A program made the translations under genes and the position numbers. A stretch of DNA of 64,000 nt, from NCBI GenBank assembly GCA_001799285.1, contig MGTD01000013.1, positions 50,905 to 114,904 on the forward strand. The letters are read 5' to 3'. This document shows positions 1 through 7,863 of this stretch, piece by piece (positions within the stretch are counted from its first letter, which is position 1; every line of letters starts with the position of its first letter). The DNA is from Deltaproteobacteria bacterium RIFOXYD12_FULL_56_24 (lineage in GTDB: Bacteria > Desulfobacterota > Desulfobulbia > Desulfobulbales > Desulfurivibrionaceae). Below the pieces are notes generated by a model. The model did no database searches. It worked only from the letters and a program-made list of their open reading frames with translations, and was not told where the DNA came from.

Positions 1-2
1 CT

Positions 3-572
3 GTCCCGGTCAGAGCCGATCTGACTCAAGGAGTTGACGCGTTAAACCGGGGCGATGGCAAGGCCGCGCTTCAACATCTTCTTCCTTCGGCAAACAAAGA
101 TAACGATGAAGCTCAGTACTACCTGGGTAGGCTTTACTACTACCCCATCTCCGGCATCCGCCGGGATTACCGGGAATCGGCCAAATGGTTCAGGTTGGCT
201 GCGGAAAAAGGACATGTCGCCGCCCGCTACAAACTGGGGGGTGCCTACCTGAGCGGCAAGGGGGTCGCTCAGGACGATGGCCGCGCGGTGCACTGGTGGT
301 TGCTCGCCGCCAGGGAGGGGCACCACGAAGCTCAGAACAACCTGGGGGCGATGTTTGCCAACGGCCGTGGTGTCCCGCAAAGTCTGGTGGCAGCCTACGC
401 TCTTCAGCTGGTGGCTGCCAGAAACGGCAACGAGCTGGCCCCGGCCAATCTGACCAAAAAGGAGGCTTTGCTCGGTCCGGACGAAAAACGGGAGGCCATG
501 GCGCTGTCCGAGCGACTCGGCCAGTCTTCCAGCTTTGATGCGGCGCTGGCTCCTTATCTGGTCATGCGTTGA
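3..572 (+). CDS. Sel1-like repeat protein, 5' end outside window
   Basis: The frame is open at the left edge, so the start codon and signal peptide lie outside the window. The visible 189 residues begin with a stretch like the mature start of exported Sel1 proteins (DLTQGVDALNRGDG) and contain TPR-like Sel1 units such as AQYYLGRLYYYP, AAEKGHVAARYKLGGAYLSG and AQNNLGAMFANGRGV, at about residues 35-130. Sel1 repeats form alpha-solenoids that bind partner proteins; no enzymatic role is implied. The TGA stop touches the left target duplication of a MITE, so this gene's 3' flank has been rebuilt by an insertion. Family call is firm, function unknown. Confidence 0.8.
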   Translation, partial: VPVRADLTQGVDALNRGDGKAALQHLLPSANKDNDEAQYYLGRLYYYPISGIRRDYRESAKWFRLAAEKGHVAARYKLGGAYLSGKGVAQDDGRAVHWWLLAAREGHHEAQNNLGAMFANGRGVPQSLVAAYALQLVAARNGNELAPANLTKKEALLGPDEKREAMALSERLGQSSSFDAALAPYLVMR

Positions 573-579
573 GATTTTC

Positions 580-734
580 GTAACCGTTCAGCAGCACCAA
601 ATCTTCGGACGATCGGCCCGGCTTACGTACACGAGGTACGCAGCGCCGATCCGCTTGTCCAAATCTGCACCACTGCTGAACGGTTACAGTCCTGCGGTTT
701 TGGTACTTTGGTGATCGTCCCGGTGAACGGTTAC
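580..734. mobile_element. IS66-type MITE, subfamily A, copy 1 (155 bp)
   Basis: The element starts GTAACCGTTCAGCAG and ends GGTGAACGGTTAC. A long imperfect palindrome occupies the left two thirds (arms GTAACCGTTCAGCAG / CTGCTGAACGGTTAC, centre around TACGTACACGAGGTACG), followed by a tail of about 45 bp to the right terminus. The flanks are AGATTTTC (572-579) and AGGTTTTC (735-742), an 8-bp target duplication with one change. A second copy of the same length lies at 3974-4128. GTAA termini with 8-bp duplications are typical of the IS66 family; no transposase gene is present here. Confidence 0.8.
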
Positions 735-773
735 AGGTTTTCGACCGTTTTATTATTGCGCTTGATTTATCGC

Positions 774-802
774 TTGACAACCTGACACTCTATGGCAAGA
801 AT
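774..802 (+). promoter_or_regulatory. Possible sigma-70 promoter for DUF192 gene
   Basis: TTGACA at 774-779 is followed 17 bp later by AAGAAT (797-802). The -35 box is perfect and the -10 box weak. A solo MITE-like end (GTAACCGTTCACTAGGG) starts at about 803, so the promoter sits in an old insertion site. Confidence 0.35.
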
Positions 803-875
803 GTAACCGTTCACTAGGGCCAATAACCCGCAAGAATAATGCAGGATGCAACCCCGTTTTCGGAGGGTGGTGTTC

Positions 876-1334
876 GTGATACGATCAAGGTTCCTTGCCA
901 TCTCCGCCATGCTGTTTCTGTTCGCTTCTCTTCTGACCCGCACCCCTGTCGTGGCTGCCGCTCCCTGTGTCGATATCAGGATCAAACCGACCGAACCGCC
1001 CTTTTGTCTTGAACTTGCCGCTGATCACGAAAGCCGGAGGATTGGTCTTCAGCACCGCCGCGATCTCCCGCCTCGCGGTGGTATGCTCTTCGTGTTCCCC
1101 GAAACCGCCTCGCGGGTTTTCTGGATGCAGGACACGCACCTCGAGTTGGATATTATTTTCCTCAATGAAAAAGGCAGGATTGTATGTCTTGCCAGCCGGG
1201 TTGTTCCCAGTTCGATCAAGATTGGCGCGCCGGCACGATATGTTGTGGAACTTGCAGGCGGTACCGCCGAGAGACTTGATTTGTGGCCTGGGGATCTGAT
1301 TGTACTTCCGGCCAACCTTGCGGGCGGAAGGTGA
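876..1334 (+). CDS. Secreted DUF192 (COG1430) protein
   Basis: A protein of about 152 residues with an N-terminal signal peptide ending near VVAAA. The DUF192 signature follows: RRIGLQHRRDLPPRGGMLFVFP, then FWMQDTHLELDIIFLNEKG, then a C-terminal GTAERLDLWPGD segment. DUF192 proteins are small exported beta-barrel proteins of unknown biochemical role. The GTG at 876 is preferred because GGAGG lies 9 nt upstream; the ATG at 846 has no clear ribosome binding site. It stands alone between two MITE-rich spacers. Family is certain, function is not known. Confidence 0.85.
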   Translation: MIRSRFLAISAMLFLFASLLTRTPVVAAAPCVDIRIKPTEPPFCLELAADHESRRIGLQHRRDLPPRGGMLFVFPETASRVFWMQDTHLELDIIFLNEKGRIVCLASRVVPSSIKIGAPARYVVELAGGTAERLDLWPGDLIVLPANLAGGR

Positions 1335-1480
1335 GTTCTCCTCCGGGTGGGTGCAACAGGGTTCGGCAACCTTTGCTGGTGCGCCGACACTGCCGCAGCG
1401 AAGCGGTACAATCCCGCTTTTGCCTTCCTGTTTTCGTTTTGCAAGATGCTCAACCAAATTAGCGTATAGCCCAAATCAAG

Positions 1481-1633
1481 GTAACTATCCAGCTCAGAGC
1501 CGGAAACGAACAAAGGCAGACCAAACCGTAACTATCCAGCAGTGCCGTAGCTGCTAGGCAGAAGCCTGCGACGTGTGCTGGTGCCCATGAGCAGGCTGAT
1601 AACAACGCAGATGCGGTGCTGCTGGATAGTTAC
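1481..1633. mobile_element. IS66-type MITE, subfamily B, copy 1 (153 bp)
   Basis: Bounded by perfect 8-bp direct repeats AAATCAAG at 1473-1480 and 1634-1641. The left end GTAACTATCCAGC occurs twice (1481 and about 1532), and the right end is CTGCTGGATAGTTAC. The inner palindrome differs in sequence from subfamily A, but both arms differ together. It lies immediately upstream of the AAGGAGG ribosome binding site of the CsgG-like gene, so transcripts entering that operon from upstream would carry the hairpin. Confidence 0.85.
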
Positions 1634-1653
1634 AAATCAAGGAGGATTTAGCC

Positions 1654-3315
1654 GTGTTTAAACGATTCATGCCCACTGCCCCGGTGGTTTGTTCGCTGGC
1701 ATTCGTGCTTTTTTCCTGCAACATGGCCATGGCCGACAATGATGGTTTTTTCTCCGACGGGGTCACCTCAAGCGATGAGCGTGCATCCGACAAGCGAGCG
1801 CAGGAAAGTAAAACCACTGCGGCAAGGGTTGCCTCCGGCCCTAAAACGCCGGCAGTGAAAACCATCACCAATTTTACCCAGGCGCTGCGTTGCATGGATG
1901 AGCTTTTCCTCGCCAATGGCAAGCAGGGCATTGTCATCACTTCATCCGGAATCCCCGATGCTACCGGTAAGGCCAAGGCCGGCGACAAGGAAATGATGAT
2001 CTCGGCCATTTCCAAAATGACCATGAAAAGTAATGCTTTCGAGTTCATCGATCTGACCCAGGGCGCATCCGGCGAAGGGGATCTGGCTTTGCTTTTTGAA
2101 ATGAAGGGGATGGGCAGCACCAAGGTCCCCGATTATTACATCCGCGGCGCGGTAACCCAACTTGATGACAATGCGGTCCGGGAAAGCAAGGGCGTCGGCA
2201 TCGCCTTTTCCTTTCTCGATCTGGGTTATTCCAAGGATCAGGCCTTCGATATGATTACCATGGACATGAGCATCGGCGACGCTGCCACCCGTAAGATCAT
2301 GCCCGAGACCAGTACATCCAACACCATGGTCATCACCAAGGGTGGTCGCTCGGGTGAAGCCGGCGGCAAGATCAGCAAGATGGGCCTTAGCTTTAACAAG
2401 GATCTCAGTCGTAGCGAAGGGGTGGGCGCCGCCTACCGGACCCTCATCGAACTGGGCCTGATCGAGGCGCTGGGCAAGTTTACCCGGGTACCATATTGGC
2501 GGTGCCTTGATATCGATTCCACCAACCCCGATCTCATCGATCAGGTGCGGGAGTGGTATGATGTGGCCAACGACAGGGAACGTATTCTTTTCGTTCAGCA
2601 AAAGCTGGCCGGGATGCGTCGCTACAAAGGTCCGTTGGACGGGGCGATAAATGCCGATCTTAAAAATGCCATTGCGGAGTACCAGGCTCAGGTCGGCCTC
2701 ATTGCCGACGGGCGGTTGAACTTCGACCTTTATTTCAGCCTGAAGGACGATACGCAGAATCAGCTTGCGGCCTTGCCGATTGTGCCGCCCAAGCAGATGG
2801 TCGTCTTACCCCGGCCACCCGCGCCTGCTCCTGCAGCCTCGCTCCAGCAGGGCCAAACGGTCACTGATCCCCAACAGCCCTCCGTCACTCATAAGGCGGC
2901 GTTTCGGATTAATCTTGCCAGCGACAGAGGCAGCAACCCCACCTACAAAGTGGGGGAGTCTCTGAACATGACCATGTCGCTGAACTCGTTGGGTTTCACT
3001 TCATGCTACTACGAGGACGTTGTTCACAATGTGGCCAGGATTTTCCCCAATCAGTTTCACCGCGATTCGATGCTCAAGGGGAATGTTCAGGTCCCCTTGC
3101 CGACCGGCGGTTTCAAGATCAGGTTTGACCAGCCGGGGCGTGAAAGGATAGCCTGTATGGGGTCTGACAAGGAACTGCTGGTTCCCACCTCCCTGGCCGG
3201 CGCCAGAGACCTCGTGCCGCTGGCGGTGAAATCTCTGGAGGAACTTACCAGTCAGTTCAAACGTCTGAATCCTGAGATGAGTACCAGTATGGTGGAGATC
3301 ACCGTACAGAAATAG
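1654..3315 (+). CDS. CsgG-like protein with peptidoglycan-binding and DUF4384-like domains
   Basis: A 553-residue exported protein with a GTG start, preceded by AAGGAGG from the MITE duplication. After a signal peptide (about residues 1-27), residues 60-290 resemble the CsgG/HfaB fold: DYYIRGAVTQLDDN, FLDLGYSKDQAFDMITMDMSI and the family-typical AAYRTLIELGLIEALGKF followed by VPYWRC. Residues about 310-360 look like a peptidoglycan_binding_1 module (QQKLAGMRRYKGPLDGAIN), then a Pro-rich linker, then a DUF4384-like C-terminus (AAFRINLASDRG, YKVGESLNMTMSLNS). CsgG is the outer-membrane pore of curli secretion, so a secretion or assembly role for the curlin-like proteins encoded downstream is inferred. 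Confidence 0.75.
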   Translation: MFKRFMPTAPVVCSLAFVLFSCNMAMADNDGFFSDGVTSSDERASDKRAQESKTTAARVASGPKTPAVKTITNFTQALRCMDELFLANGKQGIVITSSGIPDATGKAKAGDKEMMISAISKMTMKSNAFEFIDLTQGASGEGDLALLFEMKGMGSTKVPDYYIRGAVTQLDDNAVRESKGVGIAFSFLDLGYSKDQAFDMITMDMSIGDAATRKIMPETSTSNTMVITKGGRSGEAGGKISKMGLSFNKDLSRSEGVGAAYRTLIELGLIEALGKFTRVPYWRCLDIDSTNPDLIDQVREWYDVANDRERILFVQQKLAGMRRYKGPLDGAINADLKNAIAEYQAQVGLIADGRLNFDLYFSLKDDTQNQLAALPIVPPKQMVVLPRPPAPAPAASLQQGQTVTDPQQPSVTHKAAFRINLASDRGSNPTYKVGESLNMTMSLNSLGFTSCYYEDVVHNVARIFPNQFHRDSMLKGNVQVPLPTGGFKIRFDQPGRERIACMGSDKELLVPTSLAGARDLVPLAVKSLEELTSQFKRLNPEMSTSMVEITVQK

Positions 3316-3357
3316 CAGGGTGTTGAAAGGATGTAACCGCTTACAGGGAGAGCCGCA

Positions 3358-3960
3358 ATGCGTTTTGTAAAAACCTTTACGATGGCGGTGGTTACTCTTC
3401 TTTTTTGCGCACGGACGGGGATAGGCGGAGAGATCATATTGTCTCCGCCGCTTGACAAGAACAGGCCGGCCAGGACTGATAACAGTGAGAAAGCACGAAG
3501 TTATCTGAATGAAGAAACGTCCGAGACCAGCCCCCCCTCAATCGTGATCATTCCCGATTGGGAAGATGAAGGAATACTCAGCCCTCGGGTGCTGGAAATG
3601 CCGCAGGATAATCGCTCGAAGGCGCGGGATTATATCCGAAATCGAGATCCTCGCCAGGGCTTGCCGACCATCATTATTCCCCCCGCCGGTTCCAGGACGA
3701 ATCCAACCAGGGATGCGGCGGAAAAACAGCGTAACAAGGCGAGAAGTTATCTTGATGGCTGGGATGGAGCCGCGGGCATCAAGCCGGGAACTTCCATTCA
3801 GATTGGAACAACCGTGGGTGTGGCAGGGAAGGATGGGGTCATTGTTTTCGACTGCAGCACCATCAGCAATGTGGCGGGCCGGATTGGGGACGATCTGCAA
3901 TCCGGCAATGAATTCATCGTGGTGATTAACAGGAAAAATTACCGGGCTCGCTGCCGCTGA
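3358..3960 (+). CDS. Exported protein with three internal KARSYL repeats
   Basis: A 200-residue protein with a signal peptide (about residues 1-23) and a GGGAG ribosome binding site 6 nt before ATG. Three imperfect repeats can be seen: NSEKARSYLNEE...PPSIVIIP, NRSKARDYIRNR...LPTIIIPP and QRNKARSYLDGW...SIQIGTT. Each pairs a helical KAR-Y segment with a short hydrophobic strand. The C-terminus has two Cys (FDCSTI and RARCR) that could form a disulfide. It lies 42 bp after the CsgG-like gene and probably belongs to the same transcript. No known family was recognised. Confidence 0.7.
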   Translation: MRFVKTFTMAVVTLLFCARTGIGGEIILSPPLDKNRPARTDNSEKARSYLNEETSETSPPSIVIIPDWEDEGILSPRVLEMPQDNRSKARDYIRNRDPRQGLPTIIIPPAGSRTNPTRDAAEKQRNKARSYLDGWDGAAGIKPGTSIQIGTTVGVAGKDGVIVFDCSTISNVAGRIGDDLQSGNEFIVVINRKNYRARCR

Positions 3961-3973
3961 CTCTCAAGGCGCT

Positions 3974-4128
3974 GTAACCGTTCAGCAGCACCACATCTTC
4001 GGACGATCGGCCCGGCTTACGTACACGAGGTACGCAGCAACGGTCCCCTTGTCCAAATCTGCACCACTGCTGAACGGTTACAGTTCGGCGGTTTTGGTAC
4101 TTTGGTGACCGCCCCGATGAACGGCGAC
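3974..4128. mobile_element. IS66-type MITE, subfamily A, copy 2 (155 bp)
   Basis: Same length and organisation as the copy at 580-734. The flanks AAGGCGCT (3966-3973) and AAGGCGCG (4129-4136) are an 8-bp duplication with one change. The right end has decayed from GGTGAACGGTTAC to GATGAACGGCGAC, so this copy is probably older. It lies between two genes of the fibre operon. Confidence 0.8.
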
Positions 4129-4166
4129 AAGGCGCGGATGTGGGGACAAACGAAAGGGGAAAGGCC

Positions 4167-4487
4167 ATGAAAAGGATGGTATTGTTGCTTGCCGTGGTCA
4201 TGCTGGCGGGGACAGCGGTTACGTTCGCCCAAGTACAGGTCGAGACCGGCGCTTACAGGGTGCGAGTCAACCCGGGCGGAGCCGTGGAGGTCAATGCCCT
4301 TCCGGGGAGTCAACCCGCAATTGGCAAAGATGTGCAAGTGGCCGGGGTCACCGTCATTAACGGCAATCTCTTTATCGATGGTGAAAAAGTACCAAAGGGC
4401 AGAACGAGCTACACGTCGAAGAAAACCGGAAAAAGCTACAAAGTCGATTGGGGTCGGGACGGGAATGTCAGCGTGGCGGAGCAGTGA
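4167..4487 (+). CDS. Small exported protein of the fibre operon
   Basis: A 106-residue protein with a signal peptide (MKRMVLLLAVVMLAGTAVTFA). The mature part is beta-rich, with alternating hydrophobic and polar residues (VETGAYRVRVN, GGAVEVNAL, VQVAGVTVINGNLFIDG) and a basic patch RTSYTSKKTGKSYKVDWGR. The ATG at 4167 is chosen because AAAGGGGAAAGG precedes it and a signal sequence starts there; an in-frame start at 4140 would add nine residues. No named family was recognised. Its position suggests a role in fibre assembly or the envelope. Confidence 0.65.
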   Translation: MKRMVLLLAVVMLAGTAVTFAQVQVETGAYRVRVNPGGAVEVNALPGSQPAIGKDVQVAGVTVINGNLFIDGEKVPKGRTSYTSKKTGKSYKVDWGRDGNVSVAEQ

Positions 4488-4511
4488 ATTAATCGAAAGG
4501 AGATAACGGCT

Positions 4512-5414
4512 ATGACTCTGCGGCTCAATATCATTTGCGGCAAGGCGATGCTCTTGGCCTGTGGCGCCATCCTGACGCTCTTTCTAATGTCTCCGCAGTC
4601 AGCCTGGAGTACCGGCGCGGTGCCCGGCGATTTCCAGACCATTCTCAACCATCGCAGCAACGCCCTGACGATTTGGAACTATACCGGCAATCAAAACATC
4701 TATGTCTTTGATTTCCCAGGGCTCATTCTCCAAGGGCGAACATTCAACCGGCTTACCCAGATGACCGAGCAGGTCCAGACCGGCGCAGGGTATCCCCGCG
4801 TGCTCAGCAACGAGGAGCTACTAGCTCACATGGAAGCCATCCGCCGGACCCAAGCCAACTTTGCCTTCGGTCATGACGCGCTGGTCTCCGAACTGGTGCA
4901 GTTTTACAACCTTGCCGACCGGGACAAGATCGAACTTTTCCCCGAAGAACTGGTCTTGCGGGATTTTCTTCTGGGAAATGGCCTCATCAAAACCTGGCGC
5001 GGCTTTTACCAGGCATTGCAGCCGGACGTGATCATCCTGTCAATCCCTCAGGTCCAGGATAAAAAAGCCGATGAGCCTCGGGTTTCCGAACTTGCCCGCG
5101 AGGCGATCTTTACCCATGAAATTTCCCATGGCGAATACTATACTAATCCCCACTTCGCTAACTATTGCCGTGCGTTTTGGAGTCAGACTCTCACCGACGC
5201 CCAGCGCCAGCTTTTCTTGAAGTTCCTTGCCAACTATAACTACGCTGTCGACCAGGGCGAAATGATTGTCAATGAGATGCAGGCGTATCTCATGTTTACC
5301 CCGGACCCTCTCTCCTTTAGTGCGAGTCGACTTGGGGTAACGGAAGAGGAACTTGAGAAGATGCGGGAAGCCTTCCGCAAAGGCAAACCTCCAACCAGGC
5401 TCCCTTTGCGCTGA
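4512..5414 (+). CDS. Exported HEISH metallopeptidase-like protein
   Basis: A 300-residue protein with a long signal peptide (about residues 1-33, ending SAWS), started by AAAGGAGATAACGGCTATG. HEISHGEYY at about residue 203 is a zincin-type HExxH motif. About 47 residues further on, NEMQAYL supplies a Glu in a gluzincin-like Glu-helix arrangement. Zinc-dependent protease activity is inferred from these motifs; a related non-peptidase fold cannot be excluded. It is encoded 28 bp before the first curlin-like gene, which would suit a role in trimming or quality control of secreted subunits. Confidence 0.7.
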   Translation: MTLRLNIICGKAMLLACGAILTLFLMSPQSAWSTGAVPGDFQTILNHRSNALTIWNYTGNQNIYVFDFPGLILQGRTFNRLTQMTEQVQTGAGYPRVLSNEELLAHMEAIRRTQANFAFGHDALVSELVQFYNLADRDKIELFPEELVLRDFLLGNGLIKTWRGFYQALQPDVIILSIPQVQDKKADEPRVSELAREAIFTHEISHGEYYTNPHFANYCRAFWSQTLTDAQRQLFLKFLANYNYAVDQGEMIVNEMQAYLMFTPDPLSFSASRLGVTEEELEKMREAFRKGKPPTRLPLR

Positions 5415-5441
5415 TTTACACCAGAATCTGGAGGAAAAAAT

Positions 5442-5750
5442 ATGAAGAAAAAATGGGCGATCTTTTGTTTATGTTTGGGCGCCTGCATGGCAGCCAGTGG
5501 CAGTGACGCACTGGCCCAGGTGAGTCAACGGACGAAAATTCAGGGCAACACCGAAATCAATGTGTCGACAGACAACACAACCGCTGTCGCTATTGGTCAA
5601 AACAATGTTGCGAAGAACAGAATCGGGGTGGTACAAGGTGACAAGAAAGGTAACACCAAAATTAACGTCAGCGCCGGCAACGTGACAACGGTGGTGAGCG
5701 GACGTAACAAAAAAGCGGTAACCAACATAGGAGGGGTCGTTAATGAATAG
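5442..5750 (+). CDS. Curlin-like repeat protein 1
   Basis: A 102-residue exported protein with a signal peptide ending near DALA and GGAGG upstream. The mature part holds two related units: IQGNTEINVSTDNTTAVAIG then NNVAKNRIGVVQG, and GNTKINVSAGNVTTVV then NKKAVTNIGGVV. Regular Asn/Gln/Gly spacing with alternating hydrophobic residues resembles the strand-loop units of curlin (CsgA/CsgB) and related beta-solenoid amyloid subunits. It is shorter than CsgA and has diverged from the two paralogues at 6894 and 7373, perhaps acting as nucleator or minor subunit. The role is inferred from composition and the CsgG-like neighbour. Confidence 0.65.
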   Translation: MKKKWAIFCLCLGACMAASGSDALAQVSQRTKIQGNTEINVSTDNTTAVAIGQNNVAKNRIGVVQGDKKGNTKINVSAGNVTTVVSGRNKKAVTNIGGVVNE

Positions 5751-6054
5751 GCATCCCGTACTCGTGGTCCTGGTCGGATCTTTCCTGTTGCTCTTCGTAT
5801 CCCAAAACGCCGATGCCGTGCAGGGCCTTGATGCCCATGGCCAGAGCAAGGTCAGCAAGGCCATGGCGAGAAAGTGGTCGCAATCGGATCAGGGTAAGGA
5901 CGGCTACAGCAATCAGCTCAACAAAAGCGTAGTCAACATCGGCAACAAAAAGTCCGGCGACTGCAACCTCAACGTGGGCACGGTACAGCCTGGGCAGAAA
6001 GCGCCAAAAGAAATCGTGGTTACCACAAAGGAAGTAATCAATGTCTGCAAGTGA
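5743..6054 (+). CDS. Small exported protein coupled to curlin-like protein 1
   Basis: A 103-residue protein whose ATG overlaps the preceding stop (ATGAATAG, 8 bp), which points to translational coupling. It has a signal peptide ending near QNADA. The mature part contains NQLNKSVVNIGNKKSGDCNLNVGTVQ, an Asn/Gly-rich motif reminiscent of the curlin-like units, and two Cys (GDCN and the penultimate residue) that may pair. It may be a chaperone or minor subunit for its partner; no family was recognised. Confidence 0.6.
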   Translation: MNRHPVLVVLVGSFLLLFVSQNADAVQGLDAHGQSKVSKAMARKWSQSDQGKDGYSNQLNKSVVNIGNKKSGDCNLNVGTVQPGQKAPKEIVVTTKEVINVCK

Positions 6055-6066
6055 GGATGAAGCATT

Positions 6067-6750
6067 ATGAAAAAAAACAATCTTAGCAGCTTTTTTGCCC
6101 GGAAAATCGTTGGCTTTGCTACCTGTACTGTTTTGTTGACGACTATCGGGTCTACCGTCTTTGCCGCTTCTGCCGATGATGCCAAGTTGAGAGAGCTGGA
6201 GCAGGCGATAAAGGTCGCCCCGAAGGCTGAAAATCCGGTCAAAAAGCCCCGAACCAGGGCCATCGTTTTTGACACTGAACCGACCGCCGCCCAACCGGCG
6301 GAAAAACTGCAGGCCCAGCCCCCGGTTAACGCCGTAGCTCAGACAGGTGTTCAGGAAAAGGATAAGGGGGGGAGGCAGCCTGTCGACTGCAGCAAATTAC
6401 CTGCGGACCCAAAGGTAACGGCCGTTGACTTTGTCATCAGCTTCAAGGTTAACAGCTCGGAAATAGCCCCATCATCCGAGGCTCTTCTCGTACAGATCGC
6501 CAAGGTGCTTAACCTTTCTCCGGAACGGTGCGTCCTGGTGGAGGGGCACACCGATGCCTCGGGCAGTTACGAAAAAAATCTGCTTCTTTCTGAAAACCGG
6601 GCAAATTCAGTGGTAAAATTCATCAGCGAGAAGGCTGAGGTTGACGGCAGGCGCCTGGTGGCCGTCGGCAAGGGGCCGTCTGAACCCATGAAAAATACCG
6701 ACCCACGCGACCCCAAAAATCGCCGCGTGGTATTCAAGGTCGTCGAGTGA
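6067..6750 (+). CDS. OmpA C-terminal domain protein
   Basis: A 227-residue protein with a signal peptide (to about VFA at residue 36), a charged Pro/Lys-rich linker, and an OmpA-like peptidoglycan-binding domain from about residue 120 to the end. The domain shows the expected landmarks: VDFVISFKVNSSEI, LVEGHTDASGSYEKNLLLSENRANSVVKFI and DPKNRRVVFKV. It probably anchors the fibre machinery to peptidoglycan. It starts 12 bp after the preceding gene with GAGGATG upstream and is likely the last gene of the first transcript segment. Confidence 0.8.
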   Translation: MKKNNLSSFFARKIVGFATCTVLLTTIGSTVFAASADDAKLRELEQAIKVAPKAENPVKKPRTRAIVFDTEPTAAQPAEKLQAQPPVNAVAQTGVQEKDKGGRQPVDCSKLPADPKVTAVDFVISFKVNSSEIAPSSEALLVQIAKVLNLSPERCVLVEGHTDASGSYEKNLLLSENRANSVVKFISEKAEVDGRRLVAVGKGPSEPMKNTDPRDPKNRRVVFKVVE

Positions 6751-6893
6751 TGACCGGCATCTTCCATTTTAACCCAAACAAAAGGAGGGGCAAGCAAAGG
6801 GAGGGAATGTATCGGTAGTTAGGGTGTTGTTAGATTAGTAACACAAAAAAAGTTTGTATCAAAACAACAACAAAACAAGAAGGAGACAATCCA

Positions 6894-7208
6894 ATGCGGA
6901 TCCTCACCATGTTCGTCGCGTTCACCCTCATCGCAGCCCCAGCCCTGGCTCAGCAGGCCCAGCGTTCCAGCAATCCTCAGGGAGTCCAGATCCAGGGCAA
7001 CACCGACATCAAGGCAAAACAGGAGAATGTTACCGCCATAGCGGTCGGTGAAGGCAACACCGCCAAAAACACCGCCGGCGCCATCAAGGGCGGCACCCAG
7101 ATCCAGGGCAACACCAACATCAAGGCTTCCCAGAAGAATGCTGCTGCAATTGCGGTAGGTAAAGGCAACAAGGCTGAGAACGCAGCCGGCGTCATCGGTG
7201 GCAATTAA
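6894..7208 (+). CDS. Curlin-like repeat protein 2
   Basis: A 104-residue exported protein (signal peptide ending ALAQQ; AAGGAGA upstream). Two tandem units of about 36 residues follow the pattern QIQGNT-I-A-Q-N-AIAVG-GN-A-N-AG-I. The spaced Gln, Asn and Gly residues recall curlin repeats. The repeat region is nearly identical in DNA to the gene at 7373, showing a recent duplication or gene conversion. It probably encodes a fibre subunit secreted through the CsgG-like pore; this is inferred from context and pattern. Confidence 0.65.
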   Translation: MRILTMFVAFTLIAAPALAQQAQRSSNPQGVQIQGNTDIKAKQENVTAIAVGEGNTAKNTAGAIKGGTQIQGNTNIKASQKNAAAIAVGKGNKAENAAGVIGGN

Positions 7209-7254
7209 CATCAGGCATTAGTACCGTAAGCCATTGTCAAAAAATAACATGGCC

Positions 7255-7332
7255 ATTTTAGGCGGCAAGATGGCATAAGGAGCCCTACAGTAGCAACATA
7301 ACTGACCATGCCGTCTCTGAACGGCTCCTAAG
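7255..7332. repeat. Spacer palindrome with GGAGCC/GGCTCC arms
   Basis: The gap between the two curlin-like genes holds ATAAGGAGCC and, about 40 bp on, GGCTCCTAAG, which can pair. The motif GGCTCCTTATGCC occurs here (inverted) and again in the palindrome at 52846-52905, so this is probably a short dispersed repeat. Confidence 0.4.
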
Positions 7333-7372
7333 TTTTTTTAGCCGATCAACTACTTTTTCAGGAGGATAGATC

Positions 7373-7714
7373 ATGTGGAATAAAGTTTTTTGCGCAGCGG
7401 TATTGACCCTTTTCATGGCTGGAAGTGCATTTGGCCAGGCTTCTCAGGCAGGGCCGCGGGGAGGCATGTACTCGCCGAACGCCCAGGGGGTGCAGATCCA
7501 GGGCAACACCGACATCAAGGCCAAACAGGAGAATGCCACCGCCATAGCGGTCGGTGAAGGCAACACCGCCAAAAACACCGCCGGCGCCATCAAGGGCGGC
7601 ACCCAGATTCAGGGCAACACCAGCATCAAGGCCAAACAGAAGAACGCTGCCGCAATTGCGGTAGGTAAGGGCAACACCGCTGAAAACGCGGCTGGGGTCA
7701 TTGGCGGTAAGTAA
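7373..7714 (+). CDS. Curlin-like repeat protein 3
   Basis: A 113-residue exported protein (signal peptide ending near AFGQ; GGAGGATAGATC precedes ATG). It has a short Gly/Pro-rich N-terminal segment, then the same two 36-residue units as the gene at 6894. Within the units the two genes differ by only a few bases per hundred, while leaders and 5' flanks differ, so the repeat part has been duplicated or homogenised. It is probably the second major subunit of the putative fibre and ends the operon. Confidence 0.65.
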   Translation: MWNKVFCAAVLTLFMAGSAFGQASQAGPRGGMYSPNAQGVQIQGNTDIKAKQENATAIAVGEGNTAKNTAGAIKGGTQIQGNTSIKAKQKNAAAIAVGKGNTAENAAGVIGGK

Positions 7715-7725
7715 TTTTTTTGCTT

Positions 7726-7755
7726 CCTTGTGGAGGAGGCCCCTCCTCCACAAGG
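7726..7755. terminator. Perfect 14-bp hairpin after fibre operon
   Basis: CCTTGTGGAGGAGG and its exact complement are separated by only 2 nt, 11 bp after the last curlin-like gene. There is no T run on the plus-strand side, so it may protect the 3' end of the mRNA rather than terminate by itself. Confidence 0.5.
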
Positions 7756-7778
7756 ATTCGTTCCCTTGCGTAAAAAAG

Positions 7779-7834
7779 GCAGGGACACCCGCGAAACAGC
7801 CATGGCAGCTTTTCACGGGTGTCCCTGCATTTTT
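7779..7834 (+). terminator. Rho-independent terminator
   Basis: GCAGGGACACCCG (7779-7791) pairs exactly with CGGGTGTCCCTGC (7816-7828) across a 24-nt loop and is followed by ATTTTT. It closes the fibre operon. Confidence 0.7.
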
Positions 7835-7863
7835 CCCCGCGCAGCCGGGGCCGTTGACGTCCC

